DNA of 64,000 bases, from positions 48,685-112,684 of the forward strand of contig JARBUD010000015.1 in assembly GCA_029239875.1 (NCBI GenBank). The letters are read 5' to 3'. The stretch's first letter is position 1; every line of letters starts with the position of its first letter. Below are positions 61,021 to 64,000 of the stretch, piece by piece. The translations under genes and the position numbers were made by a program. The notes beneath the pieces are model-generated. The model saw only the letters and a list, made by a program, of their open reading frames with translations. It searched no databases and had not been told where the DNA came from. Source of the DNA: Xanthobacteraceae bacterium. Lineage in GTDB: Bacteria > Pseudomonadota > Alphaproteobacteria > Rhizobiales > Xanthobacteraceae.

Positions 61021-61215
61021 GGTTGTCATCCCGGGAAACCGGAGGCAGGTCAGGTAACCTGGTCACCGCGAGCTGCATGCCGGTAACACTCGGCGCTTTC
61101 TACAGCGGTCCCGCAGTCCACGAATCCAAGGTCGCAACGAAAGCACCTTCCCAGGGTTAGAGAGGCGATGCCGAACTGGCCGGAAACGGATCAGCAAGTT
61201 GAGGGAGCACACGCC

Positions 61216-63327
<2,112 letters not shown>

Positions 63328-63447
63328 CGAGCGTGCGGATAGTGATGGCGACACACGGCGCGGACGCGCCTCCATCTCATCGTCCCGGCGGGCCGGTCGA
63401 AGCGAACGCCGGGCAAGTGCTCGACCGGCGTCAGTCTGGAGACCTCA

Positions 63448-64000
63448 TGCGAAATTTCCTGCGCAACAACGGACTGTCATTGGCGCTGGGCCTGATGTTC
63501 GCCATCTCCGTCGCCGGCATGGTGTTTACCGGCCGGGCCGCCTTCAACAGGGAGCTCGCCGACCACGGGCAGACCAGCCTTGGACTCATGGCCTATTTGC
63601 GGACCGGCGAGTTCCTGTCCGCGCTGTTCGAGAACTGGGAGAGCGAGTTCCTACAGATGGCGACCTATGTCGTGCTGACCGCCATGCTGTTCCAGCGCGG
63701 TTCGTCGGAATCGCGCGATCCGGACGAGCCCTTCAGGCCCGGCGACGAGGTGCCCTGGCGCGCCCGGCATCCGCTGGCGGCATGGCTCTACGCCCATTCG
63801 CTCGGCCTCGTCCTGGCGCTGCTGTTCATCGCGTCATTCCTGTTGCATTGGCGATTCAGCATGGCAGCCGCCAATGCCGAGGCGCTTCGACACGGCGGCG
63901 AGATCCAGACGATCTGGACCTACCTCGTCGACCCGCAACTCTGGTTCGAGTCCTTCCAGAACTGGCAATCGGAATTCCTGTCGACCGCGGTTCTTGTCGT
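63448..64000 (+). CDS. DUF6766-like membrane protein (3' end outside window)
   Basis: The frame from the ATG at 63448 (GGAG site) is open to the window edge, about 184 residues so far. It starts MRNFLRNNGLSLALGLMFAI and has membrane helices at about 9-28, 67-82 and 112-132. The block ALFENWESEFLQMATYVVL returns as ESFQNWQSEFLSTAVLVV, an internal duplication around NW.SEFL. This fits the DUF6766 family, whose function is unknown. It lies 120 bases after the catalase gene. Confidence 0.75.

Overview
The window looks like a piece of a high-GC alphaproteobacterial chromosome. Gene families and gene orders (Porin_2-type porin, NikKMLQO nickel importer beside a seven-gene urease set, FUSC efflux operons, trb/DUF2274/DUF736/DUF2493 conjugation genes) fit Hyphomicrobiales, perhaps the Xanthobacteraceae (Xanthobacter, Starkeya, Ancylobacter). 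That placement is inference; no rRNA, tRNA or marker gene was seen to fix it. I saw no CRISPR array and no intact transposase.

Layout. 1-11.1 kb: partial MgtC-family gene, an Ntn-type linear amide hydrolase, a YtcA-MdtN-MdtO-MdtP tripartite efflux operon, and converging on it a second efflux operon (LysR, FUSC, DUF1656, HlyD). 11.3-25.7 kb: a nickel/urea/ammonium supercluster: divergent nikR, a NikR-type operator, nikKMLQO, ureABC, two fluoride-channel genes (crcB) placed inside the urease operon, ureEFGD, a urea transporter, an ammonium transporter and an SLC13-type permease. 25.8-30.2 kb: MarC protein, a stress-type membrane protein, a small secreted protein and a porin. 30.5-34.8 kb: a redox operon (nitrilase-fold hydrolase, SDR, MDR, NTF2-like) with a divergent AraC regulator. 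34.8-36.1 kb: a second crcB pair with DUF190. 36.4-45.9 kb: alpha/beta hydrolase, bicupin oxalate decarboxylase, DUF488, a large winged-helix/STAND/TPR regulator, a sulfotransferase-fold protein and a PAS histidine kinase.

46.0-60.2 kb is a mosaic island. Its left edge is a DUF2274 stub and the 3' half of trbI, cut and joined head-on to a truncated GntR regulator. Its right part holds DUF736, a doubly broken conjugation-type membrane gene, a VapBC-like pair, and a DUF2493 stub joined to a broken SLC13 permease. Between them lies an intact-looking catabolic unit: a spermidine/putrescine-type ABC importer, a small GatC/AtzG-like protein plus amidase, a metal-ligand-less creatinase-like M24 hydrolase, an Asp/Glu racemase/maleate isomerase-like enzyme, and two GntR regulators. 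A perfect 17-bp inverted repeat lies in the divergent promoter region. A dead HigBA toxin-antitoxin pair lies in the middle. 61.2-64.0 kb: a large-subunit catalase and a partial DUF6766 membrane protein.

How the parts fit: nikKMLQO feeds nickel to urease; UreEFGD load it; the urea channel supplies substrate and Amt handles the product ammonium. The CrcB pair would remove fluoride, a classic urease inhibitor. The most unusual points are a NikR that keeps the DNA-binding and potassium-site residues and faces a near-consensus operator but lacks all four classical nickel ligands, and the island's amidase/creatinase-like/isomerase pathway, whose substrate I cannot name.
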